Part shown: piece by piece, positions 1 through 10,663 of the stretch
Layout of the letters: every line of letters begins with the position of its first letter
Numbering within the stretch: position 1 is the stretch's first letter
Assembly (NCBI RefSeq): GCF_009649955.1
Contig: NZ_CP045875.1
Span: 1-64,000 of the forward strand
Length of the DNA: 64,000 nt
Direction: 5' to 3'
Origin: Heliorestis convoluta
Lineage (GTDB): Bacteria > Bacillota > Desulfitobacteriia > Heliobacteriales > Heliobacteriaceae
Notes under the pieces: model-generated
The model's database searches: none
What the model was told of the DNA's origin: nothing
What the model saw: only the letters and a program-made list of their open reading frames with translations
Position numbers and translations under genes: made by a program

Positions 1-402
<402 letters not shown>

Positions 403-465
403 TCTTTACATCGCGAATATTTCTCTGTGTAGTTTTCAAGGTACAACAAAAGTATAACAAAAAAA

Positions 466-502
466 GCCTGTTACACTCTTTCAAGTGTAACAGGCTTTTT
501 TA
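466..502 (+). terminator. rho-independent terminator after 23S rRNA
   Basis: A perfect 12-bp stem (gcctgttacact at 466-477 with agtgtaacaggc at 484-495) and a 6-nt loop are followed by a T run. It ends the rRNA transcript about 65 nt after the 23S 3' end, leaving no room for a 5S gene. Confidence 0.9.
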
Positions 503-605
503 CTTTTTTTTGCAGTCCGATCAAAAGAATTGTGATTTTTTCTTTGCTCTTAGGGGTCAATTGTGTCTAGCCTTGCAAGTAAAAAATCTACGGCACATTG
601 ACCTT

Positions 606-2318
606 TTACCCGGGAAGCCACCGCTCAAAGACAGGGATAAGTTGCTCCAGTTTAATTGGCTTACTGATATAATCATCCATTCCCGCACGAAGGCACCTAT
701 CTTTATCTCCTTGCATTGCCAATGCGGTCATAGCAACAATTGGTGTCCGTTGATTCTTTTTGGATTCCCATTTTCGGATCGCTTCGGTAGCCTGAAAACC
801 ATCCATTTCTGGCATATGGCAATCCATGAGAATAAGGTCATATTCCTTTTTCTGTAGCGAATGAATAGCTTCTAAACCGTTATTGGCAATATCCACAGTC
901 AAACCCATTTTGCTTAAAAGGTTCAGAGCTACTTTTTGATTTACTTGATTATCTTCAACAAGTAAGACTGGCTTTTCCAGCTCCCAAACTGGATAGGTTT
1001 TTGCAGGACCGTTGTCAAACGAATCAACTTGATTTTGATGTACAGGTTCGGCTACGGTTTGATAAGGAATCGAGAACCAGAAGAGGGAGCCCTCACCGAT
1101 CTTACTAGTAACACCAATTTCTCCGCCCATGAGTTCAACCAATTGTTTTGAAATGCTCAAACCAAGCCCGGTACCACCATAGAGACGCGTTGTTGAAGAA
1201 TCTGCCTGAATAAAAGGGTTGAAAATATTATGAATAACTTCTTCCTTAATTCCTATACCCGTGTCTTTTACTTCGAACTTTACTTTCATGATGTCATTAT
1301 CTTTTGACTCTATAGTAATTTGAATTAATACTTCACCCTGAATGGTAAATTTGATCGCATTCGATACCAAATTGATTAAAATTTGACGCAACCTGTTTCG
1401 ATCTCCGATAACCCAATCATCTACTTCGCTTGGCATTGCTAAGGATAGATTTAGACCATTTTTCCCTACCTTTTTCTTAAAAAGATTAATCACACTTATA
1501 GCAATTTGACGTAAATTGAAAACAGTGTCCTCAAGACGCATTTTAGCAGCTTCGAGCTTCGAAAAATCTAGTATATCATTGAGAACATGGAGAAGCACTT
1601 CAGCTGAGTCTGAAATGGCTTCTGTAAATTCTCGTTGCTCCTCAGTGAGAGAAGTTTCTGACAGTAAATGATTCATGCCTAGAATTCCATTCAAGGGGGT
1701 GCGAATCTCATGGCTCATTATAGCAAGAAAATCACTCTTTGCTCGAGTGGCTTCTTCTGCTTTTTTATAAGCCTGATCGAGTTGAATCATCTTTTCCTTT
1801 ATTGTCTTGAATTGCTTAACATTTTGCGCAAGAAGGGTCGTTATTTTGAGATGACCCTCAATCATATCTCTCATTTTTTCCATCAATTCGATGATACTAT
1901 TGGAATATAAATTCTCTTTATCATCTAACAAACATATGGTACCAAATACGCTACCGTTTGGCTTTCGGATGGGGAAACCAAGGTACGCTATTAGACCGTA
2001 TTTAAGGTCTGGATTATTGTTCCACTCATCAGATTTCAAGGCATTGGGCACCAGCAACTTACTCTGTGTTTTTATTACTCTTTCACAGTATAATCCAGAA
2101 TCATAAAGGGCTTCTTTATCTTTGATTTTATAAGGGTTACCTTGGCTATTGCTGGCAACAAAGACCTCAATTTCGCCTGAACAGATACGCATGATTAGCC
2201 CTACACGTGTGCCAGATAATCTTGTTACAAGATCAATAATACTTTGCCACTCTGATATAATATCGCATGATACGTTTTCACAAGATATTTTTATGTTATT
2301 GTTAATATCTTCAAACAT
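606..2318 (-). CDS. GAF-domain hybrid histidine kinase with C-terminal receiver
   Basis: This is a 570-residue soluble hybrid sensor kinase with no membrane segment. In order it has a GAF-like sensor (about 20-160), a coiled coil (160-200), a HisKA domain with phospho-acceptor His203 in [10 protein letters not shown], and a HATPase domain with an N-box near 317-323, DTGIG at 352-356 and GGTGLG at 381-386. The receiver domain (about 449-565) has acidic pocket D455/D456, phospho-acceptor D499 in [10 protein letters not shown]531 and K553. All catalytic residues are present. The start is ATG at 2318 with caggagatg just upstream. It sits alone between two rRNA fragments, so its output partner is not visible here; a cytosolic ligand or redox sensor is inferred. 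Confidence 0.92.
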   Translation of the reverse strand: MFEDINNNIKISCENVSCDIISEWQSIIDLVTRLSGTRVGLIMRICSGEIEVFVASNSQGNPYKIKDKEALYDSGLYCERVIKTQSKLLVPNALKSDEWNNNPDLKYGLIAYLGFPIRKPNGSVFGTICLLDDKENLYSNSIIELMEKMRDMIEGHLKITTLLAQNVKQFKTIKEKMIQLDQAYKKAEEATRAKSDFLAIMSHEIRTPLNGILGMNHLLSETSLTEEQREFTEAISDSAEVLLHVLNDILDFSKLEAAKMRLEDTVFNLRQIAISVINLFKKKVGKNGLNLSLAMPSEVDDWVIGDRNRLRQILINLVSNAIKFTIQGEVLIQITIESKDNDIMKVKFEVKDTGIGIKEEVIHNIFNPFIQADSSTTRLYGGTGLGLSISKQLVELMGGEIGVTSKIGEGSLFWFSIPYQTVAEPVHQNQVDSFDNGPAKTYPVWELEKPVLLVEDNQVNQKVALNLLSKMGLTVDIANNGLEAIHSLQKKEYDLILMDCHMPEMDGFQATEAIRKWESKKNQRTPIVAMTALAMQGDKDRCLRAGMDDYISKPIKLEQLIPVFERWLPG

Positions 2319-2880
2319 TCAAACATCTCCTGACAAATAAAAACAGCCCTGACTTTTAAAACTGGACTGTGATTTTATGAAGGCTTTTATCGATTTCATA
2401 GACATCAGTATGTTTGGTTACTGTGAGTATTTCTTTCAGAACTTCTTTAACGTTAGTTAGGACTTTATTTCAACCTTTTGATGAGTATACTTATAAAGAT
2501 TAATTAATAGACCAATATCTACACTATCGATGAAGAGACTTGATTGATCTCGATATTTAGCATATTGACGTCATTGTTAATGAAAGGGAAAAATGTAATC
2601 TCGTACATAACGAGCATCTTTAATTGTTAAATTAGAAGAAAAAATTAGAAGAAAGAATGAGCCGCGCCTTGTCGGCCTCCTATCCTATATGCCATGTTGA
2701 TCATCATCTTATTTTAGGAAATTGTATTTAGGTAAACATTATATAATTATTCAACAAATTATTAGTAAGCCCTTCTATTTTATGCAAAAATGTTTAATTA
2801 GTAACAACCGCCCACTTATGCTTCTCCTGGACAAGGACGATGGCAAGATTGTGAAAAGCCAAATTTAGAAATAATTACAT
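2319..2880. other. intergenic region, nothing recognised
   Basis: About 560 bp of AT-rich sequence lies between the hybrid kinase start and the rRNA promoter. I see no open frame with a ribosome binding site, no tRNA and no convincing hairpin with a T run. It should contain the promoter of the kinase gene, which I could not place. Confidence 0.4.
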
Positions 2881-2909
2881 TTGACACAATACTAAGATAT
2901 TGGTAATAT
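2881..2909 (+). promoter_or_regulatory. strong sigma-A promoter for the rRNA fragment
   Basis: TTGACA (2881-2886), a 17-nt spacer and TAATAT (2904-2909) form a near-consensus promoter. It lies about 420 nt upstream of the 16S 5' end, a normal distance for a Bacillota rrn promoter. Confidence 0.75.
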
Positions 2910-3328
2910 ATAAATCTCGTCCATGGACATGGGTATACCAACACTTACAGCACTTAGAATGGACGATTTGGTATGCTTTGTTTTAACGGCGAAGTTGCCA
3001 AAAAGAACCAGTAGACAAAACGATGACAAACATGATACTATGTATTTCCGCCCAACGAGAGGGCAAAACAAACCGGTCCTTGAAAATCAAACAGTTGTAA
3101 ACAAGTCAAGCGTGCGAAATTGTCGAAGCTTTCGGGCTTACGACAAACCAATCAATTCTGAGAACTTTTGCAGATTCGGTGATGGTTTTTCGGAACCTTC
3201 ATTATAAATGCAAAAGTTATCAAAAAGAAGTCAATTAAGAGCTTTATCAGGCTCACCCATATATAAGGAATGCAAAGGAAGTTCACTGCTGACGCCATTT
3301 ATGGCGCAGCGAACTCCAAAACATCCTT
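2910..3328 (+). other. rRNA operon leader
   Basis: This transcribed spacer lies between the promoter and the 16S fragment. The stretch near 3076-3105 (ccttgaaaatcaaacag) resembles the leader/antitermination sequences common in Bacillota rrn operons. The open frame at 2923-3207 has no ribosome binding site and reads through the leader, so I do not call it a gene. Confidence 0.5.
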
Positions 3329-3448
3329 TTTTGGAGAGTTTGATCCTGGCTCAGGACGAACGCTGGCGGCATGCCTAACACATGCAAGTCGAACGGAGTT
3401 AAGGGATAGCTTGCTATTCCAAGACTTAGTGGCGAACGGGTGAGTAAC
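3329..3448 (+). rRNA. 16S rRNA, 5' fragment only (about 120 nt)
   Basis: It begins with the universal ttggagagtttgatcctggc and continues through acacatgcaagtcgaacgg to gggtgagtaac at 3438-3448, then stops. The next base continues in 23S rRNA. The remaining ~1,400 nt of 16S, the spacer and the 5' half of 23S are missing. It is either a deleted rrn operon or a misassembly; it cannot make a functional 16S rRNA. Confidence 0.93.
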
Positions 3449-4560
<1,112 letters not shown>

Positions 4561-4611
4561 TATTACATCGCGAATATTTCTCTGTGTAGCTTTCAAGGTA
4601 CAACGCTAAAA

Positions 4612-4647
4612 GCCTACTACATCTCAAGAATGTAGCAGGCTTTTTTT
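4612..4647 (+). terminator. terminator after second 23S end
   Basis: An 11-bp stem with one mismatch (gcctactacat at 4612-4622, atgtagcaggc at 4630-4640) is followed by seven T residues. Its position matches the terminator after the first 23S copy, although the sequence differs. Confidence 0.88.
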
Positions 4648-4774
4648 CGTATTACCTCCTCTTGGTTCCTGATCCTTCATAAGATCAACACATCTATTCG
4701 ATATAATTCAATTACAACAAGTGAAGCAAGTTACGTACCATCACTGTAATCGGGGTAAAAAGGAGGGCTTTCAA

Positions 4775-5068
4775 ATGAAAAAACTGATTGCTGTTGGATT
4801 GATTGGTATGGCTCTTGGTGCTGGTTTCTTTCAGATATCAACAGCCAGCGCAGAAACAGAGCAAGCACCTAGAGGTGCCGGTGCCATGCATGGCATGATG
4901 AGTGAAAAAGCAGGGTGGATGTCCGATATGATGGGACCGATGCATAACAAGATGATGACGATGCACCAAAAGATGATGGGAGATAGAATGGACACACCAG
5001 AAGGGCAAGCTATGATTGAAGCTTGCAACGCCTTCTGGGCTCGTCAAAATACACAGCAAGATCTGTAG
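4775..5068 (+). CDS. secreted Met/His-rich small protein
   Basis: This 97-residue protein has an N-terminal signal peptide (MKKLIAVGLIGMALGAGFFQ, cleavage likely near ASA-ET at 25-26). The mature part is very rich in methionine, with His, in MHGMM-, MHNKMM- and MHQKMMG-like clusters at about 38-68. Such Met/His patterns can bind copper or silver, but I recognise no named family. The start at 4775 is set by AGGAGG at 4761-4766 with 8-nt spacing; an upstream frame extension lacks a binding site. A two-component system converges on it from the right and a bidirectional terminator separates them. A periplasm-like metal-handling role is inference. Confidence 0.75.
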   Translation: MKKLIAVGLIGMALGAGFFQISTASAETEQAPRGAGAMHGMMSEKAGWMSDMMGPMHNKMMTMHQKMMGDRMDTPEGQAMIEACNAFWARQNTQQDL

Positions 5069-5111
5069 CATATAGGTACAAAGATTGACTATATTTTTAT
5101 AAGAACGTGAT

Positions 5112-5151
5112 AAAAACCCTCTTGTGCAATGATTGCACCAAGAGGGTTTTT
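5112..5151. terminator. bidirectional terminator between convergent genes
   Basis: Arms aaaccctcttg and aagagggttt, with a smaller inner tgcaa/ttgca pairing, form a hairpin flanked by A-rich sequence on the left and T-rich sequence on the right. It can serve the + strand small protein and the - strand kinase. Confidence 0.85.
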
Positions 5152-5231
5152 CCTATTGAAAAGCCCGGTAGCTTAGACCTACAGCAAGGTGTGATATCAC
5201 AATTCCTTCAAAAGGTATGAAACGCCGATGG

Positions 5232-6689
5232 TTAGCAAGCTTCAAAGGTAACTTTCATAGTTGTGCCTTCTGATGTAGACTTTTCCACTTCTACGGTTCC
5301 TCCATGGCCTTGGGCCACAGCTTTTACAATGGCCAGACCGATACCAGAACCGCCTGTGAGTCGACGACGAGATTTGTCACCGCGATAAAAGCGTTCGAAT
5401 ATATAAGGGATATCAGTCGTGGCAATGCCGGGGCCTGTATCGGATATGCGTAAGACAATAACTTTTTTGAGGTTTGTGGTGCCATTTGGTGCTACTTCTT
5501 TCACTTTTTCCTGTTGCAATGATAGGCAAAGGGAACCACCTGGGTCTGTGTATTTAACGGCATTATCCAAAAGATTGCTTATCAATTGCATCAATCGGTA
5601 GCGATCCCCTAGGAGTATATAATCACTCTTTTGTGCTTTTTCAATTTGCAGTTGCAACTCAATCTTTTTTTCTAAAGCTCTAGATTGGTAGAACTCTAGG
5701 GTTTCCGACGCAAGCAGAGCCAGATTGATAGGCTCTTTCTGATAGGAGAGTTTTACTTCTGAAGAAGCGAGAACCTCCAGATCGTGGGTCAGCTTCTTCA
5801 ATCGCTCGCACTCATGAAGGCAGATTCGTAGCTTTTTATCATCAGGTTCCCATAATCCATCTAGAAAAGCTTCAATATGACTTTGTAAAGTTGTGAGAGG
5901 TGTGCGTAGTTCATGAGCCACATCGGCCGTTAAGGTTTTGCGCAATTTTTCTTGTTCTTCTAAAGATTGGGCCAAATGATTGATGGAGTGGGCCAGTTGC
6001 ACAAGTTCATCAATCGCCTCAGCTTCTGCCAAGCTTCCTTCTGGTTTTTTCATCTTCTGATTACTATCTGACATATCGAGATTTTCTGCAGTCAGATTTA
6101 CCCGTTGTGAAAGATCGCCTTGTTGTAGTTTTTGGGTCACTTCAGTCATTACGATTAAAGGTCTGGCAAAATGGCGACCCAATAAATAGCTTACCAAGAG
6201 CGAAAGAAGGATCGTGACCAGTCCGGCAATCAATAAGTTTTGATTCAAGTGCTTGACAAAAGCGATATCAGGGTCAGCCCAGAAAAATTTGGCCGCTCTA
6301 TAATGGATGTAAAGATGGGCTGTTACTTGATCCTGATAATACAAAGGAAAAGACTGTTCTTGCCACTGCTCTTGCGGCGCACCATGCTCGTGCTTAGGAA
6401 TGGGACTTTGCCATAATATGCGTTTTTGCCTGTCTGTAATAACAATATGGTAGCCGTCCATAACAGCCATGTGAGCCAACCAGGTTCGAGAGGGCGGTGA
6501 CAAGGTGCCTTGTTCTCGAAATTCCCTGATGACGGATTCTTTGATTAAGCCGATGTCTTGATCTTGTCGATTGCTTACGTAGTCTTGAAAGCTTTTTTGG
6601 ACTGTCAGATTGCTCAGCAAAAGCGTCAAAAAGATGGCCAAGGCGGCCACAGAAAGAAATGAAAAGACAAAACGTCGGGTCAGTTTCAT
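5232..6689 (-). CDS. membrane sensor histidine kinase (OmpR-type system)
   Basis: This is a 485-residue kinase with TM1 (about 7-28), an extracytoplasmic sensor of ~120 residues, TM2 (about 150-172), HAMP (173-245), HisKA with His259 in DVAHELRTPL, and a HATPase ending with DTGPGI and GGSGIGLAI motifs. It resembles the BaeS/PhoR class. Its ATG overlaps the stop of the upstream response regulator (ATGA), so the two are co-translated. The extracellular domain holds an HEH motif near 100-102, which does not by itself prove metal sensing. Neighbouring redox/metal-type proteins suggest envelope or metal stress as signal (inference). Confidence 0.93.
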   Translation of the reverse strand: MKLTRRFVFSFLSVAALAIFLTLLLSNLTVQKSFQDYVSNRQDQDIGLIKESVIREFREQGTLSPPSRTWLAHMAVMDGYHIVITDRQKRILWQSPIPKHEHGAPQEQWQEQSFPLYYQDQVTAHLYIHYRAAKFFWADPDIAFVKHLNQNLLIAGLVTILLSLLVSYLLGRHFARPLIVMTEVTQKLQQGDLSQRVNLTAENLDMSDSNQKMKKPEGSLAEAEAIDELVQLAHSINHLAQSLEEQEKLRKTLTADVAHELRTPLTTLQSHIEAFLDGLWEPDDKKLRICLHECERLKKLTHDLEVLASSEVKLSYQKEPINLALLASETLEFYQSRALEKKIELQLQIEKAQKSDYILLGDRYRLMQLISNLLDNAVKYTDPGGSLCLSLQQEKVKEVAPNGTTNLKKVIVLRISDTGPGIATTDIPYIFERFYRGDKSRRRLTGGSGIGLAIVKAVAQGHGGTVEVEKSTSEGTTMKVTFEAC

Positions 6690-7411
6690 GAAAATCGCTC
6701 ACTGGAAAACTTATAGCCTGCTCCAAAAACGGTGAGGATCCAAGAGGGCTTTTTGGAGTCATCTTCAATTTTTTGGCGTAAGTTTTTTATGTGACCATCT
6801 ATGGTTCTTTCGTAGACATCGGCTGTATCGCCAAGCACTCTGTCGAGAAGCTCTGAACGGCTGTAAGTTCGGCCTGGATAGCGCGCCAAAGTAAGCAAGA
6901 GCTTAAATTCTGCCGGTGTTAGATTGACGGCCTGCCCTTTTTTAGAAACTTCATGCTTGGAAATATCGATTACCAAAGCACCATCGTGAAAGTTCAACTT
7001 GTCAGCCAAGGGTACAGTTGCGCTCATAGATCGCCTTAAGAGTGCCTTAACTCGTGCAATTACTTCTTTGGGACTAAAAGGCTTGATGACATAATCATCA
7101 GCACCCAAGCTCAAGCCTTCGATTATATCTTCTTGTTGTGACTTTGCTGTAAGCATCAAAATAGGAACATCACTTTCTTTGCGAATCATTTGACAAAGTT
7201 CTTCTCCTGAATAATCAGGTAGCATCAAATCAAGTAGAACTAGATCCGGTTTGAGCCTTTGAAAAGTTGACCAGCCTGCTGAACCAGTCAGTGCTGTGAC
7301 GACTTTAAAACCTTCTTTCACCAAATAGGCTTCTAGAACATCGACAATCGTTTTTTCATCTTCAATGACAAGAATGGTTTGCTTGTTTGTAGATTCTATC
7401 AGAAGAAGCAC
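6686..7411 (-). CDS. OmpR/PhoB-family response regulator
   Basis: The receiver has E17/D18, phospho-acceptor D61 in LVLLDLMLPD, T88 and K110 (about residues 12-125). It is followed by a winged-helix DNA-binding domain (about 140-238) with TPAEFKLL and a C-terminal GAGYKF hairpin. It is partner to the downstream kinase, which it overlaps by 4 nt. The listed start is GTG at 7411, but the only good Shine-Dalgarno (ggaaggtg) overlaps that codon. Translation may begin a few codons later at a non-ATG codon, so treat the first ~8 residues as uncertain. Confidence 0.93.
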   Translation of the reverse strand: MLLLIESTNKQTILVIEDEKTIVDVLEAYLVKEGFKVVTALTGSAGWSTFQRLKPDLVLLDLMLPDYSGEELCQMIRKESDVPILMLTAKSQQEDIIEGLSLGADDYVIKPFSPKEVIARVKALLRRSMSATVPLADKLNFHDGALVIDISKHEVSKKGQAVNLTPAEFKLLLTLARYPGRTYSRSELLDRVLGDTADVYERTIDGHIKNLRQKIEDDSKKPSWILTVFGAGYKFSSERFS

Positions 7412-7546
7412 CTTCCTTTTTTATGTAATCCGCTATTTCTGTTAAAAACTTTATGCTTGCCAGACACAGTGAGAGATGGAAACTCTGAACACAAAAAAGA
7501 ACACAAGAATAAACACAAGAGACCCCTTATGTTTCATATTTTTTTC

Positions 7547-7589
7547 TATAAAAAGCCCTCTATACCTCCCAAAGAAGTGTATAGAGGGC
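7547..7589 (-). terminator. terminator of the NapH-like operon
   Basis: On the - strand, gccctctatac (7579-7589) pairs with gtatagagggc (7555-7565) and is followed by a T-rich tract. It separates the redox operon from the downstream two-component genes, which therefore need their own promoter in 7412-7540. Confidence 0.85.
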
Positions 7590-7626
7590 GAGGGGATGTT
7601 AAGAAAAGAGATAGATAGATAAAAAG

Positions 7627-9090
7627 TTATACACGATGAGCCATGGGCAAGTTAAAGATATAAACGTTAATCAACAAGAAGATGAGGAGAAAAACTAGAT
7701 GGGGGATCAGTGCTTTCAATCTGCTAGATTTGCCTGGATAGTGATATCCAGCAATGCGGTAGGCACTGTAGGCTGATCCGATGAAGCCTAAAACCAGCAT
7801 GCCCATTTGCATCCAGTAGATGGTAGGGCCACTGCTGACAATGGCCAAAGAACCTTCGGGCATGGTTCCTGTAAAGAGAGCAATGAGAGAGTACCAGACC
7901 GCTTTAATTTCTGTAAGCAGATGGAAGAGGTTATGCCCCATATGAGCAGCTAGATCAAGAGGAATGATGGCATAGCCGAAAATGGTCATATTATAAACAA
8001 TGCTTTCTGAGCCCTGTCTAGAGATAAGACTGGTTAGCCAAAGCGCTGCAAAAGGCAGTGCCATAAAGGTAGCAAAAATGGCGGTGAAAGCAATGTTAAA
8101 GCTATCGGTATGAAGCAAAGACTGGGTAAAAGCGAGCATAGATGGCCAGATATCAAGCATGGTTACGTTTTGTACAAGTACAATACCCATAATGATAATC
8201 GCTAAGGCAGCTTCAGCAAAGCGAGGCTTGCGGATATACCAGAGTTCTTTCGTTGGAACGCGCGGTGTCAGACGGAGAGAGTCATTGGGGCAATTCTTAA
8301 TACAGTGACCGCACAAATTACATTTTGTATTATCTTCCATGGTCCGCGGAAACTCAAAAACAGGACAACCGGGCGCTTTATCGCCACCTTTATAGCAAGC
8401 TTGCGTTGTACAAACTTTACATTTTTCTGGTGTTGCCCGTAGCTCCAAAATACCGGAGCGGGCGTAGTTGCCTGAGAGACCGCCAATAAAGCAAATATAG
8501 CGACAAAAAGTTCGACGCTGCCAGAAAGCGGCGGCAAAAACGACCATGGCCACGATGATTAAGAGTAAATAACCAGAGCCACGCGGTGACTCTACGATGC
8601 CCCAGATATGGTCAGCCCAGGTAATTAAAATAAAGAAAGCATCAATAATCCAGATACCGTACTTGCGTAAAAAAACGGGTACAGGTTTACCAGCGCCAAA
8701 ATACTTCTGCACAATATCGTTTAGCCAGGCAAAAGGGCAAATGGCGCACCAGAAACGACCAAGCAAGAAGAAGAAAAGGGGAATAATCGGCCACCAGAGA
8801 ACCCAGGTTGCAGCGATACCAAAGTTATTGTGAGGCAACGTTGAGCCGAAAAGTGCCGCATAGATGATAATTGCAAAGACGACAAAGCCAGCCCATTGAA
8901 AGATTTTAGGGTATAAGGAGCTGTCAAAAATAGCTCGGATCCACTTGTTTTGCAACAAATTAATAGGCTTCGCATTTGGAGAAGTAGTTTTATCTTCAAC
9001 ATGAATTGAATTTGCTTTTAGATCCTCTTGTTGACAAGCGGCGTTGGGTTCTTTTTGATTCGTTGATGGATCAAGGCTGTTCTTTTCCAC
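7627..9090 (-). CDS. NapH/NosR-like polytopic 4Fe-4S membrane protein
   Basis: A 487-residue integral membrane protein with about seven hydrophobic segments. It has an internal CAICP motif (C115-C118), CRYIC (C196-C200), and two soluble ferredoxin-like cysteine sets, C224/C227/C232/C242 and C257/C260/C263/C267 (CNLCGHCIKNCP). This architecture is typical of NapH, NosR/NirI, CcoG and PceC-like quinol-linked electron-transfer proteins. The first ~45 residues are hydrophilic and extra. It starts at GTG 9090; its GGAGG lies inside the 3' end of the upstream gene, 3 nt away, so they form a tight operon. The electron acceptor is unknown: no reductase gene is nearby. A role in copper or nitrous-oxide-type chemistry is possible but unproven. 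Confidence 0.87.
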   Translation of the reverse strand: MEKNSLDPSTNQKEPNAACQQEDLKANSIHVEDKTTSPNAKPINLLQNKWIRAIFDSSLYPKIFQWAGFVVFAIIIYAALFGSTLPHNNFGIAATWVLWWPIIPLFFFLLGRFWCAICPFAWLNDIVQKYFGAGKPVPVFLRKYGIWIIDAFFILITWADHIWGIVESPRGSGYLLLIIVAMVVFAAAFWQRRTFCRYICFIGGLSGNYARSGILELRATPEKCKVCTTQACYKGGDKAPGCPVFEFPRTMEDNTKCNLCGHCIKNCPNDSLRLTPRVPTKELWYIRKPRFAEAALAIIIMGIVLVQNVTMLDIWPSMLAFTQSLLHTDSFNIAFTAIFATFMALPFAALWLTSLISRQGSESIVYNMTIFGYAIIPLDLAAHMGHNLFHLLTEIKAVWYSLIALFTGTMPEGSLAIVSSGPTIYWMQMGMLVLGFIGSAYSAYRIAGYHYPGKSSRLKALIPHLVFLLIFLLINVYIFNLPMAHRV

Positions 9091-9093
9091 CTA

Positions 9094-9837
9094 CTATGCC
9101 CCTCCTTTCTTCTGTTCTTGTCTTCGCATGAGCGTTGAGACTATCAATGTACCGATAATAAAAACACTAAAGCTGGTCAAAAAAATCTTACTCGGTGGCG
9201 ATGCTTCCACCTCAACGGGTATAATTACTACATCTTCCCCGTAGAGGCCTGGAACCGTTGCAATAAAAGCAGCCTGACCTTCTTTCCCAGGCCGCACCGT
9301 TACTTCGTAATATCCATCGCCTTTTTCCTCTGCTTGCCACAGTGACTGGGGTTTTGGCTTGGCACCATGTCCGGCACTTTCTAATGAATGAAATTTCACA
9401 GTAACCTCGCTGTTCGTGACAGGATCACCTGTTGCCGATGTTACACGAAAAGAAAAGGTTGTTGTGGCATTGACGATAAGCATAGGCATTTCTAGATCTT
9501 CTATAGAATAGAGATTTTTGCTTTCCGGAAGTGGCTCATGCTCATGATCACCGTGACCACCACCGCCGTGACCACCATCGCCATGACCATCATCACCATG
9601 GTCGTCTGAAAGCGCTTCTTCAGTAGAGAGATCTGCGGAAGCAAGAGATGTAGTTGAGCTGGTATCCTCAGAGCTCTCTGATTCATGAGACCTGTGATTC
9701 TCTCGAAGTTGGTTTAGGAAAGAACGGAAAAAACCACTTCGATGATCATCGTGAGACGGTGTCACAGCCCAGACAGGCGCAACTGTTGCAAAAAGTAGAA
9801 AAAAAGAAAGAACGACTGGATACAATAATTTTTGCAT
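9094..9837 (-). CDS. membrane-anchored FixH/YtkA-like protein with His-rich linker
   Basis: A 247-residue exported protein: signal peptide (1-24, ending PVWA), an acidic Ser/Glu linker, and a striking Asp-Gly-His run at about 78-101 with at least eight histidines. This is followed by a beta-sandwich of YtkA/FixH type (about 108-205, with TTTFSFRVT and GYYEVTVRPGKEGQ) and a C-terminal membrane anchor (about 209-228) with basic tail. The start at 9837 is fixed by GGGGAGG with 8-nt spacing; the frame extends 33 nt further upstream without support. It is the first gene of the operon with the NapH-like protein. The His tract suggests Cu, Ni or Zn binding (inference). Confidence 0.82.
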   Translation of the reverse strand: MQKLLYPVVLSFFLLFATVAPVWAVTPSHDDHRSGFFRSFLNQLRENHRSHESESSEDTSSTTSLASADLSTEEALSDDHGDDGHGDGGHGGGGHGDHEHEPLPESKNLYSIEDLEMPMLIVNATTTFSFRVTSATGDPVTNSEVTVKFHSLESAGHGAKPKPQSLWQAEEKGDGYYEVTVRPGKEGQAAFIATVPGLYGEDVVIIPVEVEASPPSKIFLTSFSVFIIGTLIVSTLMRRQEQKKGGA

Positions 9838-10010
9838 AGAACAAACCTCCCCAAGGCCAAGCATGGCCAAGCTTTCTTAAACGTCTTAGCTTGAAGTATT
9901 GAAACTTTGAAAATATGAAGCAAGTGAACCTAAAATCTTAAATAGTAACCACATAAGATCTTCAATAGATATAAAAGTAAACTATAAATGTGTTGAACTT
10001 ATGAGGAAAT

Positions 10011-10044
10011 AAAAAAAAGCCCTCGACCTATTCGATCAAGGGCT
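10011..10044 (-). terminator. terminator hairpin (minus strand)
   Basis: Agccct (10039-10044 on the complement) and agggct arms with an inner tcg/cga pairing, followed on the - strand by eight T residues. It is one of two terminators in tandem downstream of the zinc-ribbon gene. Confidence 0.75.
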
Positions 10045-10073
10045 TTTGCTAACGCCTCTATAGTTTTTCCCAA

Positions 10074-10107
10074 TAAAAAAAGCTCACCGATTAAGGTGAG
10101 CTTTTTG
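10074..10107. terminator. terminator downstream of zinc-ribbon gene
   Basis: A ten-pair stem aaagctcacc/ggtgagcttt (10079-10088 and 10095-10104) with T runs on both strands lies 10 nt past the stop of the zinc-ribbon gene. Confidence 0.88.
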
Positions 10108-10116
10108 TTCTTTTTA

Positions 10117-10422
10117 TTACCAGCGGTTGTTGCGAGGCTGGGGCTGGAAGCAGTCACGGCAGTAAACAGGCTTATCGCCACGAGGTTGGAAAGGAACAGT
10201 CGTTTCCACACCACAGCTGGAGCAAGTTACTGGGTACATTTGACGTTCTTCGCGGTAGCCGCCTCTGTTATTGTTGTTTTGTGCTTTACGAGCAGCACGG
10301 CATTGTGGGCAACGGCCAGGCTCGTTGGTAAATCCTTTTTCTGCGTAGAACTCCTGCTCGGAAGCAGTAAATTCGAATTCGGCTCCACAATCTTTACATG
10401 TTAACACTTTGTCTTGAAACAT
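10117..10422 (-). CDS. double zinc-ribbon protein
   Basis: A 101-residue soluble protein with two zinc-binding units. The first is CKDCGAEFEF...CPQC (C9, C12, C38, C41), matching the probable zinc-ribbon family often annotated zf-trcl. The second is CSSCGVE...CRDCF near 67-93. The middle and end are Asn/Arg/Gly-rich. The start is ATG at 10422 with GAGGAGG 7 nt upstream, and tandem terminators follow. It stands alone. Proteins like this are small and of unknown role; nucleic-acid binding is plausible from the basic Asn/Arg linker but is inference. Confidence 0.85.
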   Translation of the reverse strand: MFQDKVLTCKDCGAEFEFTASEQEFYAEKGFTNEPGRCPQCRAARKAQNNNNRGGYREERQMYPVTCSSCGVETTVPFQPRGDKPVYCRDCFQPQPRNNRW

Positions 10423-10601
10423 AAAAAAACCTCCTCATAATTTGCCCTTTATAGGGATATCCGTAAACCTCCCTAGCCATTGGCAAATGAGAAGAATAGC
10501 GTTTAACCATATCAGGACTTAAACATAGTATACAGGAACGTGAGCATTAACGCAAGAACTTTTTCTTAATTTTTTGGAATCAGAACCAAAAAATTTAAAA
10601 G

Positions 10602-10637
10602 ACAAGGTCCCTCGACTTTACATTCGAGGGACCTTGT
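10602..10637 (-). terminator. terminator of the SLH gene
   Basis: A perfect 14-bp stem (acaaggtccctcga 10602-10615, tcgagggaccttgt 10624-10637) is followed on the - strand by a T-rich tract. Confidence 0.9.
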
Positions 10638-10663
10638 AGCTATTTATAGAAGATAGGCACTGA

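Noticed and set aside
2923-3207. 94-codon open frame before the 16S fragment
   Set aside because: It lies in the rRNA leader directly after the promoter, has no ribosome binding site and resembles no protein.
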